From positions 1,657,155 to 1,721,154 of the forward strand of contig NZ_CP048029.1 of NCBI RefSeq assembly GCF_011290485.1: a DNA stretch of 64,000 nucleotides, read 5' to 3'. Shown here one piece after another: positions 1-11,102 of this stretch; within the stretch, counting starts at the first letter, position 1, and every line of letters begins with the position of its first letter. The DNA comes from Caldichromatium japonicum. Its GTDB lineage: Bacteria; Pseudomonadota; Gammaproteobacteria; Chromatiales; Chromatiaceae. A program made the position numbers and the translations under genes. The notes under the pieces were generated by a model that saw only the letters and a program-made list of their open reading frames with translations, made no database searches and had not been told where the DNA came from.

Positions 1-1010
1 CGGTCCTGCCCATGCTCGGGATCGGCGGGATGCAGCTCTTTCGCGCCGAGGTCCCAGGGCCGATGAAGGATGCCAAACTCACCCCGCGCATCACCGAGAC
101 CGCTAAGGCCCTCTGGTATATCTATCTATGGATGACCCTTGCCTGTACGCTGGCCTACTGGTGGGCAGGGATGGGACTGTTCGATGCCATCGGCCATGCC
201 TTCGCGACAGCCGCCATCGGTGGCTTTTCGACCCATGACCAGAGCATCGGTTATTTCAACAACCCGACCATCGAGCTGATCGCCATTGTCTTTATGCTCC
301 TGGCCGGCATGAACTTCAATCTCCATTTCATGGCCTTCCGCCGGCGGGATCTCAAGATCTATGTCCAGGACAGCGAGTTTCGTCTATATGTCGCAGTTCT
401 GCTGACCGTCAGCCTCATCACCATTCTTGCCCTGTATTACACCCGCACCTATGACGACTGGTCGGAATCGATGCTCAAAGGACTGTTTCAAGCGGTCTCG
501 ATCAGCACCACCACGGGCTTTGCCACCGCCGAGTTCTATCACTGGCCACCGTTTATCGGGATCTTGTTGCTGCTCGCGAGCTTTATTGGCGGCTGCGCCG
601 GCTCGACCGGTGGCGGGATCAAGGTCATCCGCTTTCTTTTGCTCATCAAACAAGGCATCCGCGAGATCGAGCGTCTGATCCATCCCAATGCACAGATTCC
701 GGTGCGGGTGGGCGGCAAGAGTGTCAATCACCGGATCGTCGATGCCGTCTGGGGCTTCTTTTCTCTGTATATCGCAAGTTTCACCCTCATGTATCTTCTT
801 CTTGCCGCGACTGGCCTCGATCTGGTCAGCGCTTTTTCAGCCGTTGCCGCCTGCATCAATAACCTGGGCCCTGGGCTTGCCACCGTTGGCCCGCATTACG
901 CCGATCTCAATGACACCGCCAAATGGATCCTCTGTCTTGCCATGCTGCTCGGGCGGCTTGAGATCTTTACCTTTTTGGTACTCCTGTCGCCCGCGTTTTG
1001 GCGGGATTGA
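1..1010 (+). CDS. trkH: Trk-type potassium uptake protein TrkH (C-terminal part, 5' end outside window)
   Basis: Inner-membrane potassium-translocating subunit that works with the NAD-binding protein TrkA. The frame is open from the first bases of the window, so the start lies upstream; about 335 of the usual roughly 480 residues are present. Two P-loop-like filter segments are visible (AAIGGFSTHD and STTTGFATAEF), as is the glycine-rich loop CAGSTGGGIKVIR and a late NNLGPGLATVGP segment, separated by long hydrophobic helices. All are typical of TrkH/KtrB. It ends at TGA and converges on mobB across a short hairpin. No trkA is in the window. Confidence 0.95.
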   Translation, partial: VLPMLGIGGMQLFRAEVPGPMKDAKLTPRITETAKALWYIYLWMTLACTLAYWWAGMGLFDAIGHAFATAAIGGFSTHDQSIGYFNNPTIELIAIVFMLLAGMNFNLHFMAFRRRDLKIYVQDSEFRLYVAVLLTVSLITILALYYTRTYDDWSESMLKGLFQAVSISTTTGFATAEFYHWPPFIGILLLLASFIGGCAGSTGGGIKVIRFLLLIKQGIREIERLIHPNAQIPVRVGGKSVNHRIVDAVWGFFSLYIASFTLMYLLLAATGLDLVSAFSAVAACINNLGPGLATVGPHYADLNDTAKWILCLAMLLGRLEIFTFLVLLSPAFWRD

Positions 1011-1017
1011 GCGCCCA

Positions 1018-1042
1018 AGGATGGGAAGGGTATGCCCATCCT
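1018..1042. terminator. Hairpin between convergent trkH and mobB
   Basis: A perfect 8-bp stem (AGGATGGG / CCCATCCT) around a 9-base loop lies 8 bases after the trkH stop and 10 bases before the mobB stop. The position suits a bidirectional terminator, but there is no long T tract on the plus side. Confidence 0.5.
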
Positions 1043-1051
1043 GCACCCCCT

Positions 1052-1585
1052 TTAGGGCTGGGTCGATAAGCCCAGATGTTTGCAAATCAAAGCAGCCAAT
1101 ACCTCGATCTGGGCGAATGCGAGCACCGGCGGATGGGGCATGACGGGCGGGGGATCATCAGTCACCAGGGCGATGATGTCAGGATCCTGGGGATAGAGCG
1201 GCGGCTGGTTTATGGCAGCACGATAGACCTCGATCTTCGGATAGCGTTCGTGTTTAAAGCCCTCCGCAAGCACCAGATCGAGGGTCGTTGGATCAAAGCG
1301 TGCGAGCATCGCCCAGAGGTCAGGCTCAGGGAGTGCCTGTTCGTTTTCCACCAGCAAGGCCCAACGCAGCCTGGAGGCGAGGATGACCTGGGAGGCGCCG
1401 GCGGAGCGCACCTCGAAGCTGTCCTTGCCGGGTTGATCGAGGTCAAAGCGATGATGGGTATGTTTGAGATAACCGACCCTAATCCCTTGGGCGCGCAGGA
1501 AGCTCAGCAGACGGCGGATCAAGGTGGTCTTGCCGGTCCCGCTCGGGGCAACAAAGCCGATGACCGGTAATGGGGATCGGTTCAT
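1052..1585 (-). CDS. mobB: Molybdopterin-guanine dinucleotide biosynthesis adaptor protein MobB
   Basis: GTP-binding partner of MobA in forming the molybdenum guanine dinucleotide cofactor. The P-loop GFVAPSGTGKTTL is at the N-terminus, followed by the family-typical KHTHHRFDLDQPGKDS segment and LVLAEGFKHERYPKIEVYR. I chose the ATG at 1585 because the protein then begins directly before the P-loop strand and GAGG sits about 6 bases upstream; the open frame extends 46 codons further with no homology-like content. The protein is about 177 residues, normal for MobB. It is the last gene of the minus-strand run, 31 bases after tyrA, in a place where many relatives carry aroA. Confidence 0.9.
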   Translation of the reverse strand: MNRSPLPVIGFVAPSGTGKTTLIRRLLSFLRAQGIRVGYLKHTHHRFDLDQPGKDSFEVRSAGASQVILASRLRWALLVENEQALPEPDLWAMLARFDPTTLDLVLAEGFKHERYPKIEVYRAAINQPPLYPQDPDIIALVTDDPPPVMPHPPVLAFAQIEVLAALICKHLGLSTQP

Positions 1586-1616
1586 GGGCGGCCTCGGAGG
1601 GTCGGCATTGCATACC

Positions 1617-2492
1617 CTAAGCCATAGGCCGTGCCTGATCGACATAGCGGTCGCGTGCGGCCTTAGCGCGGCTGAAGATCTCAAAGAGCCGCTCGCCGTC
1701 GGCGCGCCGGATGCTATCGGCAAGATCGGCGAGCTCGACGCTAAAACGCGCCAGTACGGCGCTTAAGGCCTCGCGGTTGGCGAGACAGATGTCACGCCAC
1801 ATCTCGGGGTTGCTCGAAGCGATCCGCGTGAAGTCGCGAAAGCCGCCGGCAGCATAGCGGAAGATCTCGTCGTTTTCCCGCATGCGCGCAAGCGAATCGA
1901 CCAGCCCGAAGGCGAGCATGTGCGGCAGATGGCTGGTCGCGGCCAGGACCTCGTCGTGCTGGGCAACCGACATGAAATCCACCTCGGCGCCACAGGCCTG
2001 CCACATCGCGCTCACCCGTTGGATGGCATTGGGAGCGGTCTCGGGCAAAGGGGTCAGAATCACCCGGCGGTTATGATAGAGCTCAGGAAATGCCGCCTCG
2101 ACCCCGCTGTGCTCGGTGCCGGCGATCGGATGCCCAGGTAAGAAACAAGACGGGATCGCCCTGAAAACCGCTCGCACATCCTCGACGACGCTCCCCTTGA
2201 CGCTGCCGGCATCGGTGAGAACGGTCTCGGGGGCGAGCTGACCGCGCAGGGCCTGAAAGACAGCGCGCATGGCCCCCAGTGGCACGGCGACAAAGACCAG
2301 ATCAGCGCCGCGGGCTGCAGCCGCGGGGTCTTCAGCGATGCGGTCGATGACCCGAAGCGTCAGGGCGCGTTCAAGATTGGCGCGCGAGCGCCCGCAGCCT
2401 ATGACCTCACCGACATGACCCGCAGCGCGTAAGGCCAGTGCCAATGAGCCGCCGATCAGCCCAACCCCGATGACGGCGAGCCGCTCGATCAT
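1617..2492 (-). CDS. tyrA: Prephenate dehydrogenase
   Basis: Oxidatively decarboxylates prephenate to 4-hydroxyphenylpyruvate in tyrosine synthesis. The Rossmann motif GVGLIGGSLALAL is at residues 8-20, and the conserved GHPIAGTEHSGVEAA segment, carrying the family's active-site histidine, is mid-protein. At 291 residues it is a monofunctional enzyme without chorismate mutase or a fused EPSP synthase. It overlaps the hisC stop by 4 bases (ATGA), which suggests coupled translation within the gyrA-serC-serA-pheA-hisC-tyrA run. Confidence 0.95.
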   Translation of the reverse strand: MIERLAVIGVGLIGGSLALALRAAGHVGEVIGCGRSRANLERALTLRVIDRIAEDPAAAARGADLVFVAVPLGAMRAVFQALRGQLAPETVLTDAGSVKGSVVEDVRAVFRAIPSCFLPGHPIAGTEHSGVEAAFPELYHNRRVILTPLPETAPNAIQRVSAMWQACGAEVDFMSVAQHDEVLAATSHLPHMLAFGLVDSLARMRENDEIFRYAAGGFRDFTRIASSNPEMWRDICLANREALSAVLARFSVELADLADSIRRADGERLFEIFSRAKAARDRYVDQARPMA

Positions 2493-3592
2493 CCGAGGAC
2501 CTCGGCAAGCGCGGCGATACAGCGTGCGTTCTCGGACTCAAGCCCGACGCTGACGCGCAGATGATTGGGTAGGCCATAGTTTCCGACTGGGCGTACGATG
2601 ATGCCGCGCTTGAGCAATGACTCGTTGATGGGTCCGGCGAAGCGCCCGCAATCGATGGTGATGAAATTGCCGACCGAGGGGATATAGGAAATGCCAAGCT
2701 CGGCGAATGCCTGGGTGAACTGTCTCATCCCTGCGCGATTGAGCTCGACCGAGGCGCGTACATGCTCGCGGTCGGACAGGGCGGCGATCGCCGCCGCCTG
2801 GGCGAGGCTGTTGACATTGAACGGCTGGCGCACTCGATTCAGAAGCTCGGCGATCGCCGGATCGCTCAAGGCATAGCCGACCCGCAGCCCTGCTAGACCG
2901 TGCACCTTAGAGAAGGTGCGGGTGACGATGAGATTGGGGAAGGTCGCAAGCCAGTGCGTGGCATCGGGAAAGTCGGGCGCCTCGACATATTCGGTATAGG
3001 CCTCATCGACCACGACGATACAGGTCTTGGGCAGAGAGCCGATGAAGGCGCGCAAGGTCTCAGCGGCCAGCCAGGTGCCGGTCGGGTTATTGGGATTGGC
3101 GATCCAAACCACCCTCGTTTGCTCATTGATGAGCCTGGAAATAGCCTCCAGGTCATGCCCATAGTCACGCGCCGGTGCAATCCTTGCCGTTGCACCGACC
3201 GACTGGGTGGCGATGGGATAGACGGCAAAGGCATATTCGGAAAAGACCGACTCGGCGCCTGGGTGCAAAAAGGTCCGCGCGATCAGGTCCAAGACGTCAT
3301 TCGAGCCATTGCCGAGGGTAACCGCCTGCGGCGGAAGGCCGTGGTGTTCAGCCAGGGCGCGCCTGAGCTCAAAGCCACCGCCGTCCGGATAGCGCCCGAC
3401 CTCGGCGAGCGCCTCGGCGAGCGCAGCGCGAGCCTTGGGCCCTGGGCCCAGTGGATTTTCGTTGGAGGCGAGTTTGACCGCATCCTGAATACCGAGCTCA
3501 CGCTCAAGCTCAGAGAGCGGTTTGCCCGGGACATAGGGAGTCAGGCCGGAGATCCAGGGCGCGGCGAATTCAAGAAAGATGTTGACGGTCAT
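2489..3592 (-). CDS. hisC: Histidinol-phosphate aminotransferase
   Basis: PLP-dependent fold-type I aminotransferase. The HisC signatures are KLASNENPLGPGPKA near residue 45, NPNNPTG mid-protein, and the PLP-lysine segment TRTFSKVHGLAGLRVGYA. Length is 367 residues, usual for the family. Placed between pheA and tyrA, as in many gammaproteobacteria, it probably also transaminates aromatic keto acids; that second role is inference from context. A 97-base gap separates it from pheA upstream, and its end overlaps tyrA. Confidence 0.94.
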   Translation of the reverse strand: MTVNIFLEFAAPWISGLTPYVPGKPLSELERELGIQDAVKLASNENPLGPGPKARAALAEALAEVGRYPDGGGFELRRALAEHHGLPPQAVTLGNGSNDVLDLIARTFLHPGAESVFSEYAFAVYPIATQSVGATARIAPARDYGHDLEAISRLINEQTRVVWIANPNNPTGTWLAAETLRAFIGSLPKTCIVVVDEAYTEYVEAPDFPDATHWLATFPNLIVTRTFSKVHGLAGLRVGYALSDPAIAELLNRVRQPFNVNSLAQAAAIAALSDREHVRASVELNRAGMRQFTQAFAELGISYIPSVGNFITIDCGRFAGPINESLLKRGIIVRPVGNYGLPNHLRVSVGLESENARCIAALAEVLG

Positions 3593-3689
3593 GGGCGTTC
3601 ATCGTCAAAGGGTAAGAGAGGATACGAAGGGCGGGATAGATCGCATATGTTCGCTCAGGTGAGGCACGGCGTATCCTAGCCCGACCCCT

Positions 3690-4790
3690 TCACAGCACGG
3701 CGACCGGATAGGAACCCAGGATCTTAAAGAGCAGGGCCTCTTCCTCTAGGTTCTGCAGGGCATAGGCCACCTTGGGGTCCTGGCGATGGCCGAGGATATC
3801 GACGAAAAAGACATAGTCCCAGACCTCGCGGCGCGAGGGGCGCGACTCGATGCGGGTCATGTTGATGCCATGCACCGCGAGCGGAGCGAGTAGTCTATGC
3901 AGCCCGCCCGCCTGGTTCTTGCAGGACAAGAGCAGGCTGGTCTTATCCTGACCGCTGGGAGGAGAGTCCTGTTTGCCGATGACGAGAAAACGGGTGGTAT
4001 TACTCGGTTCGTCCTCGATGCGCTCGGCGAGGACATTGAGCCCATAGATCTCGGCCGCCTGGAGGCCCGCCACTGCCGCCGACTCTGGGTCTTGCGCCGC
4101 CAGACGCGCCGCCTCAGCATTGCTGCCAACCGCGATCCGCTCGGCGGACAGCAGATAGCGGTCGAGCCATTCGCGACATTGGGCAAACGACTGCTGATGC
4201 GAATAGACACGCCGGATCTCGCTGATCTCCTGGGCCTGGCTCAGGAGATGCTGATGAACGCGCAGCATCACCTCACCAGTGATCCTCAGCGGCGAGGTCA
4301 TGAATAGATCCAGGGTATGACTGACCACCCCTTCGGTCGAGTTTTCGACCGGAACGACACCAAAGTCACAGGCCCCCGCCTCGACCTCCCGAAAGATCTC
4401 ATCGATGGTGGCCATCGCCTTGGTGACCACCGAGTGACCGAAGTGCTTGATCGCCGCCGCCTGGGTGAAGGTCCCCTCCGGTCCCAGAAAGGCGGCGTGC
4501 AATGGGCGTTCGAGCGCAAGACAAGCGGACATGATCTCGCGGAAGAGACGCGCAACCTCTTCGCCATCCAAAGGCCCTGGGTTGCGCGCCTTGATGCGGC
4601 GCAGGATCGCCGCCTCCCGTTCGGGACGGTAAAACTGGACAGGGCCGCCTGTTCCGGTCTTGATATGCGCCACCTGCTGGGCACAGCGCGCACGTTCGCT
4701 GATCAGCCGCAGGATTTCGTCGTCGATCGCATCGATACGGGCGCGGATCGCCTCGAGCTCTGTCTCTGGATGAGATGGGGTGGCGGTCAT
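3690..4790 (-). CDS. pheA: P-protein: chorismate mutase / prephenate dehydratase
   Basis: Bifunctional phenylalanine-pathway enzyme of 366 residues. An AroQ-type mutase helix bundle occupies about residues 10-90 (IRARIDAIDDEILRLISERA). The dehydratase follows, with FLGPEGTFTQAA, VPVENSTEGVV and the catalytic TTRFLVIG. A C-terminal ACT domain carries the ESRPSRR phenylalanine-binding motif, so feedback inhibition is likely. The ATG lies 3 bases after the serA stop, indicating one transcript. Confidence 0.96.
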   Translation of the reverse strand: MTATPSHPETELEAIRARIDAIDDEILRLISERARCAQQVAHIKTGTGGPVQFYRPEREAAILRRIKARNPGPLDGEEVARLFREIMSACLALERPLHAAFLGPEGTFTQAAAIKHFGHSVVTKAMATIDEIFREVEAGACDFGVVPVENSTEGVVSHTLDLFMTSPLRITGEVMLRVHQHLLSQAQEISEIRRVYSHQQSFAQCREWLDRYLLSAERIAVGSNAEAARLAAQDPESAAVAGLQAAEIYGLNVLAERIEDEPSNTTRFLVIGKQDSPPSGQDKTSLLLSCKNQAGGLHRLLAPLAVHGINMTRIESRPSRREVWDYVFFVDILGHRQDPKVAYALQNLEEEALLFKILGSYPVAVL

Positions 4791-4793
4791 GGT

Positions 4794-5960
4794 CTAGTCG
4801 AGCTGGCGGACCGATAGCACACCGTCGATCGCCCGAATCTGGTCTAAGACCTCGTCCGGGCAGGGCCGGTCGATGTCGATCAGGGTCACCGCGATGTCGC
4901 CGCGCGAGCGGTTGAGCATATCGAGGATGTTGAGCCCCACCTTGCCGAGATCGGTCGAGATCTGGCCGACCATGTTGGGGACATTGCTGTTGACGATCGC
5001 CAGCCGGTATCCTTCACCGCGCGGAAGCACGATCTCAGGAAAGTTCACCGAGTTGGTGACATTGCCATCCTCGAGATAGGCTCGGACCTGGTCTGCGACC
5101 ATGACAGCGCAGTTTTCCTCGGCCTCCTTGGTCGAGGCCCCGAGGTGCGGCAAGGCGATCACCTGCGGATGCCCCTTGAGCCTGCTGCTAGGGAAATCGC
5201 AGCAATAGACCAGAAGCCTCCCCGTCTCCAGGGCCTCGAGCAGCATCTCCTCATCGACGATCTCTTGGCGGGCGAAGTTGAGCAGGGTTGTCCCCTTGCG
5301 CAGGGTCTTTAAACGCGCGCCCCCGATCATGGCGCGCGTCTCGGCGGTCAGGGGCACATGCAGGCTGACAAAGTCAGAGCGTACCAAGAGGTCATCGAGG
5401 CTTAGCGCCTGTTTGACCTCGCTGGAGAGCTGCCAGGCGCGTTCGACGGTGATGGTCGGATCATAGCCGATGACCCGCATCCCTAGGGCAAGGGCGGCAT
5501 TGGCCACCCGCACGCCGATGGCGCCGAGCCCTACCACCCCTAGGGTGCGACCTGGGAGCTCAAAGCCGACGAAACGCTTCTTGCCCGACTCCACGGCCTC
5601 GTGGATGGATTCATCGTCACCGGTCAGCGACTTCACAAACTCAAGCGCCTGCGGGATGTTACGCGCCGCCATCAGCATCCCCGTGAGCACCAGCTCCTTG
5701 ACTGCGTTGGCATTGGCGCCCGGGGTATTGAAGACCACCACCCCGCGGCGGGTCATCTCGGCGACGGGGATGTTGTTGGTCCCAGCGCCCGCCCGGCCGA
5801 TCGCCTTAACCGAGGGCGGAATCGCCATGCCATGCATGTCCGCCGAGCGCACTAGGATGGCATCTGGATTCGCGATCTCCGAGGCGATCTCGTAACGGTC
5901 GCGCGGTAGGCGTTCGAGCCCGGCGACCGAGATGTTATTCAGCGTCTGGATTTTGAACAT
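4794..5960 (-). CDS. serA: D-3-phosphoglycerate dehydrogenase
   Basis: First step of serine synthesis. The NAD fold motif GLGAIGVRVANAAL starts near residue 145. The catalytic arginine lies in NFARQEIVDEE and the catalytic histidine in LPHLGASTKEAEENC. A C-terminal ACT domain follows (VGQISTDLGKVGLNILDM). At 388 residues it is the short SerA type. A very purine-rich stretch (GGGAGGGGAG) directly abuts the ATG. It lies between serC and pheA, linking serine and aromatic amino acid synthesis on one transcript. Confidence 0.95.
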   Translation of the reverse strand: MFKIQTLNNISVAGLERLPRDRYEIASEIANPDAILVRSADMHGMAIPPSVKAIGRAGAGTNNIPVAEMTRRGVVVFNTPGANANAVKELVLTGMLMAARNIPQALEFVKSLTGDDESIHEAVESGKKRFVGFELPGRTLGVVGLGAIGVRVANAALALGMRVIGYDPTITVERAWQLSSEVKQALSLDDLLVRSDFVSLHVPLTAETRAMIGGARLKTLRKGTTLLNFARQEIVDEEMLLEALETGRLLVYCCDFPSSRLKGHPQVIALPHLGASTKEAEENCAVMVADQVRAYLEDGNVTNSVNFPEIVLPRGEGYRLAIVNSNVPNMVGQISTDLGKVGLNILDMLNRSRGDIAVTLIDIDRPCPDEVLDQIRAIDGVLSVRQLD

Positions 5961-6001
5961 CTCCCCTCCCTAGACGTTGGGCGCAATGCCGGTTTCAGAC
6001 A

Positions 6002-6018
6002 GGTACGCGCTGCGTACC
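6002..6018. repeat. Short palindrome GGTACGC-gct-GCGTACC
   Basis: Perfect 7-bp inverted repeat with a 3-base centre in the gap between serC and serA. Similar GCGTACCCT half-sites recur at about 17659, 23644 and 16027, so it may belong to a small dispersed intergenic repeat. Confidence 0.5.
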
Positions 6019-7101
6019 CTAACCATACCGCCGCTCGAAGTCCTGCATGAAGGCGATCAGGGCATCGACCCCCGCCTCGGGCATGGCGTTATAGATGCTA
6101 GCGCGCATGCCGCCGACCGATCGGTGACCTTGCAAGGTCGTTAGTCCCACCGCCTTGGCCTCCTTGAGGAATGTTTCATCGAGCTCAGGTTTGGCGAGGG
6201 TAAAGGGCACATTCATCCAAGAGCGCGCGCTAGGCTCCACCGGATTGTGATAAAAGCTTGAGCGATCGATGGCCGCATAGAGCTTTTGGGCCTTGCGCGC
6301 ATTGATCTCGGCTATGGTAGAAAGCCCACCGATCCCCTTCAGCCACTTAAATACCAAACCCGCGAGATACCAGGCGTAGGTCGGAGGGGTGTTATACATC
6401 GACCCGTTCTCGGCGTGGATCTTGTAGTCCAGCATGGTTGGGGTGAAGGGTTGCGCCTTGCCGATCAGGTCCTCGCGCACAATGACGATGGTCAGGCCCG
6501 CCGGCCCGATGTTCTTCTGCGCCCCGGCATAGATCAGGCCGAACCGGGTGACATCGATGGGACGCGAGAGGATGGTCGATGACATGTCGGCAACCAGGGG
6601 GACAGCGCCCGTCTCCGGCACATAGGGGAACTCGACCCCTTCGATGGTCTCATTGGGGGTGTAATGCACATAGGCGGCATCGGGATCGAGGCTGAGCTCG
6701 TCCTGAGCAGGGGCGCAAGTAAATCTCGACGCCTCGGTGCTCGCCGCGATCCGCACCTCGCCGAAACGTTTGGCCTCGGCAATCGCCTTCTTCGACCAGG
6801 AGCCGGTATTGAGATAATCGGCGCGTCCCTTATCGCCGAGCATGTTCAAGGGGACCATCGCGAACTGGAGCGAGGCCCCGCCCTGGAGGAATAGAACCTT
6901 GTAGTGCTCGGGGATGATCAAGAGCTCACGCAGATCCGCCTCGGCCTCGGCGGCGATCGCCATGAACTCCTTGCCGCGGTGACTCATTTCGGCGACACAC
7001 ATGCCGCTCCCCCGCCAATCGAGCATCTCATCGCGCGCCTGGTTTAAGACCGGCTCGGGCAACATGGCGGGGCCGGCGCTAAAGTTATAGACACGGGTCA
7101 T
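6019..7101 (-). CDS. serC: Phosphoserine aminotransferase
   Basis: PLP enzyme converting 3-phosphohydroxypyruvate to phosphoserine; in many bacteria it also serves PLP synthesis. The N-terminal YNFSAGPAMLPEPVL and the PLP-lysine segment LIYAGAQKNIGPAG are diagnostic, as is HRSVGGMRASIYNAMP near the C-terminus. Length is 360 residues, full size. It lies 100 bases downstream of gyrA, with a hairpin in the gap, and an AAGGGG ribosome-binding sequence about 11 bases before the ATG. Confidence 0.96.
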   Translation of the reverse strand: MTRVYNFSAGPAMLPEPVLNQARDEMLDWRGSGMCVAEMSHRGKEFMAIAAEAEADLRELLIIPEHYKVLFLQGGASLQFAMVPLNMLGDKGRADYLNTGSWSKKAIAEAKRFGEVRIAASTEASRFTCAPAQDELSLDPDAAYVHYTPNETIEGVEFPYVPETGAVPLVADMSSTILSRPIDVTRFGLIYAGAQKNIGPAGLTIVIVREDLIGKAQPFTPTMLDYKIHAENGSMYNTPPTYAWYLAGLVFKWLKGIGGLSTIAEINARKAQKLYAAIDRSSFYHNPVEPSARSWMNVPFTLAKPELDETFLKEAKAVGLTTLQGHRSVGGMRASIYNAMPEAGVDALIAFMQDFERRYG

Positions 7102-7140
7102 CGTTCAAAAACCCCTTGATGTTTTGGAGAATATCCCTGT

Positions 7141-7165
7141 CGGTTGGGTACAGGGTGCCCAACCG
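7141..7165. repeat. Hairpin CGGTTGGG/CCCAACCG between gyrA and serC
   Basis: An 8-bp perfect inverted repeat with a 9-base loop; a second partial copy (CGCCCAACC) follows at about 7190. It could attenuate read-through from gyrA into serC or be a REP-like unit. There is no T tract. Confidence 0.45.
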
Positions 7166-7201
7166 GCGAGGCCTCATCGGGTACGCACCGCCCAACCTCG
7201 A

Positions 7202-9799
<2,598 letters not shown>

Positions 9800-9982
9800 G
9801 GAACGACGGGTCCGAAGGGGCGCAATATCCAAGCGCAGGCGTTAACTGAGACAGCATTTTAACACGCCGGTCACGCTCAGCCGCGTTTTGGTGATCTGCA
9901 AGACGGCATGATGAGATGGGGACATAAGGGGCCTTTACCGCCTCATAGTCCGCGCCGAGGGTCAGCGCTGGAGAGGCCTTTC

Positions 9983-11059
9983 TCAGGGTTGCGGCCAGGG
10001 GTCAGGGCGATACGGCGCCTGGGGATGCTGAGCAGGTCGGGCGAAAAGATAGCCCTGGACCAGATCGACCCCCTGCGCCAGGACATAGGCGAGCTCGGTG
10101 GCGGTCTCGATCCCCTCGGCCAGGGTCTGGATGCCGAGGTCTCGCGCGATCCCGATCAAGGCACGTAATACCGATTGACGCTGGGGATCGCGATCGACCC
10201 CGCGCACGATCTCCATGTCGATCTTGATGATGTCGGGCTTCAGGGTCGCCAAAAGATTGAGCGAGGCATAGCCGCTTCCCACATCATCCAGCGCCACCCG
10301 ATAGCCGGCATCGCGATAAAAGTCCAGGATATGTTTGAGATGGTCGAAATCGGCGACCCGCTCGGTCTCGACCACCTCGAAGACCAAGCGCCCTGGATCG
10401 AACCCCAGCCGGCGCGCCCAGCCGACCGTGCTCTGCAGACAGTGCCTAGGGTCGTAGATCGCGGTGGGGACAAAATTGACGAAGAGCTGACCCTCAAGAC
10501 CTTGTTCAGCCGCGCAGCGCAGGGCCGTTTCGCGCGCTTGGCGGTCGACTTGGAAAAGGAGGTCATTGGCCAAGGCCAGAGTGAAGATCTCGCCGGGAAA
10601 CATGAGGCCCCCGTCTGGACGTATCCCACGCAGCAAGGATTCATAACCCACCAGTCCCCCGTCTCTAGCGGCCAGGATCGGCTGAAACCAGGAGACAAAG
10701 CGCTGGGCCTCCAGGATCTCGATCAGCGCGCAGGCATCGAGCAGTTTTAACCACTGCTCGAGGGTGCGGGCGCGGGTGAGGCTCTGAAAGCTCAAACTCT
10801 CCCCTGCTTCCAAGAGCAAGGCCCAGATCGCCTGGAGCTCCAGGGTATTAAAGGACCCTGAATCGCGCACCCGTTCGATGAACTCGACCAGATTGGCATC
10901 GGCAAGCCGCAGCTCAAGACCCGCATCCTCGAATGCCAGACCATGGGCGCGCAGGAACTCGCCCATAACGGCGATGAGCTCGCGCACTGCAGCGGTCAAA
11001 AGCAGGGTGCCGCGGCGCTCGCTAGAGAGTGGCAGGATCTGACAGCGTGGACAGGGCAT
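9983..11059 (-). CDS. EAL-domain protein (probable cyclic-di-GMP phosphodiesterase)
   Basis: 358 residues: a short N-terminus with a CPRC pair, an undefined region to about 115, then an EAL domain. Motifs in order are YESLLRG (ESL instead of EAL), LFVNFVP, FEVVETE, VALDDVGSGYASL (DDV instead of DDF), DIIKIDME, TLAEGIET and VQGYLFARP. The metal-binding and catalytic acidic positions appear conserved, so activity is plausible. No membrane segment or sensor domain is recognised. An IS end abuts the start codon, so no native ribosome-binding site is visible; the gene may have lost its promoter or part of its N-terminus. Confidence 0.85.
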   Translation of the reverse strand: MPCPRCQILPLSSERRGTLLLTAAVRELIAVMGEFLRAHGLAFEDAGLELRLADANLVEFIERVRDSGSFNTLELQAIWALLLEAGESLSFQSLTRARTLEQWLKLLDACALIEILEAQRFVSWFQPILAARDGGLVGYESLLRGIRPDGGLMFPGEIFTLALANDLLFQVDRQARETALRCAAEQGLEGQLFVNFVPTAIYDPRHCLQSTVGWARRLGFDPGRLVFEVVETERVADFDHLKHILDFYRDAGYRVALDDVGSGYASLNLLATLKPDIIKIDMEIVRGVDRDPQRQSVLRALIGIARDLGIQTLAEGIETATELAYVLAQGVDLVQGYLFARPAQHPQAPYRPDPWPQP

Positions 11060-11061
11060 GG

Positions 11062-11102
11062 TTCTTGACTAAGAAACAAATGCTTTTGAAATTGAGTGAG
11101 CT
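11062..11102 (+). mobile_element. Left-end fragment of an IS630-like element
   Basis: About 41 bases nearly identical to the left terminus of the element at 53316-54044: it shares TTCTTGA, AAGAAAC and TGCTTTTGAAATTGAGTGAG. The body of an IS copy lacking exactly this end begins at about 14100 in the same orientation. The fragment touches the EAL gene start on one side and the truncated sensor gene on the other. Confidence 0.8.
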
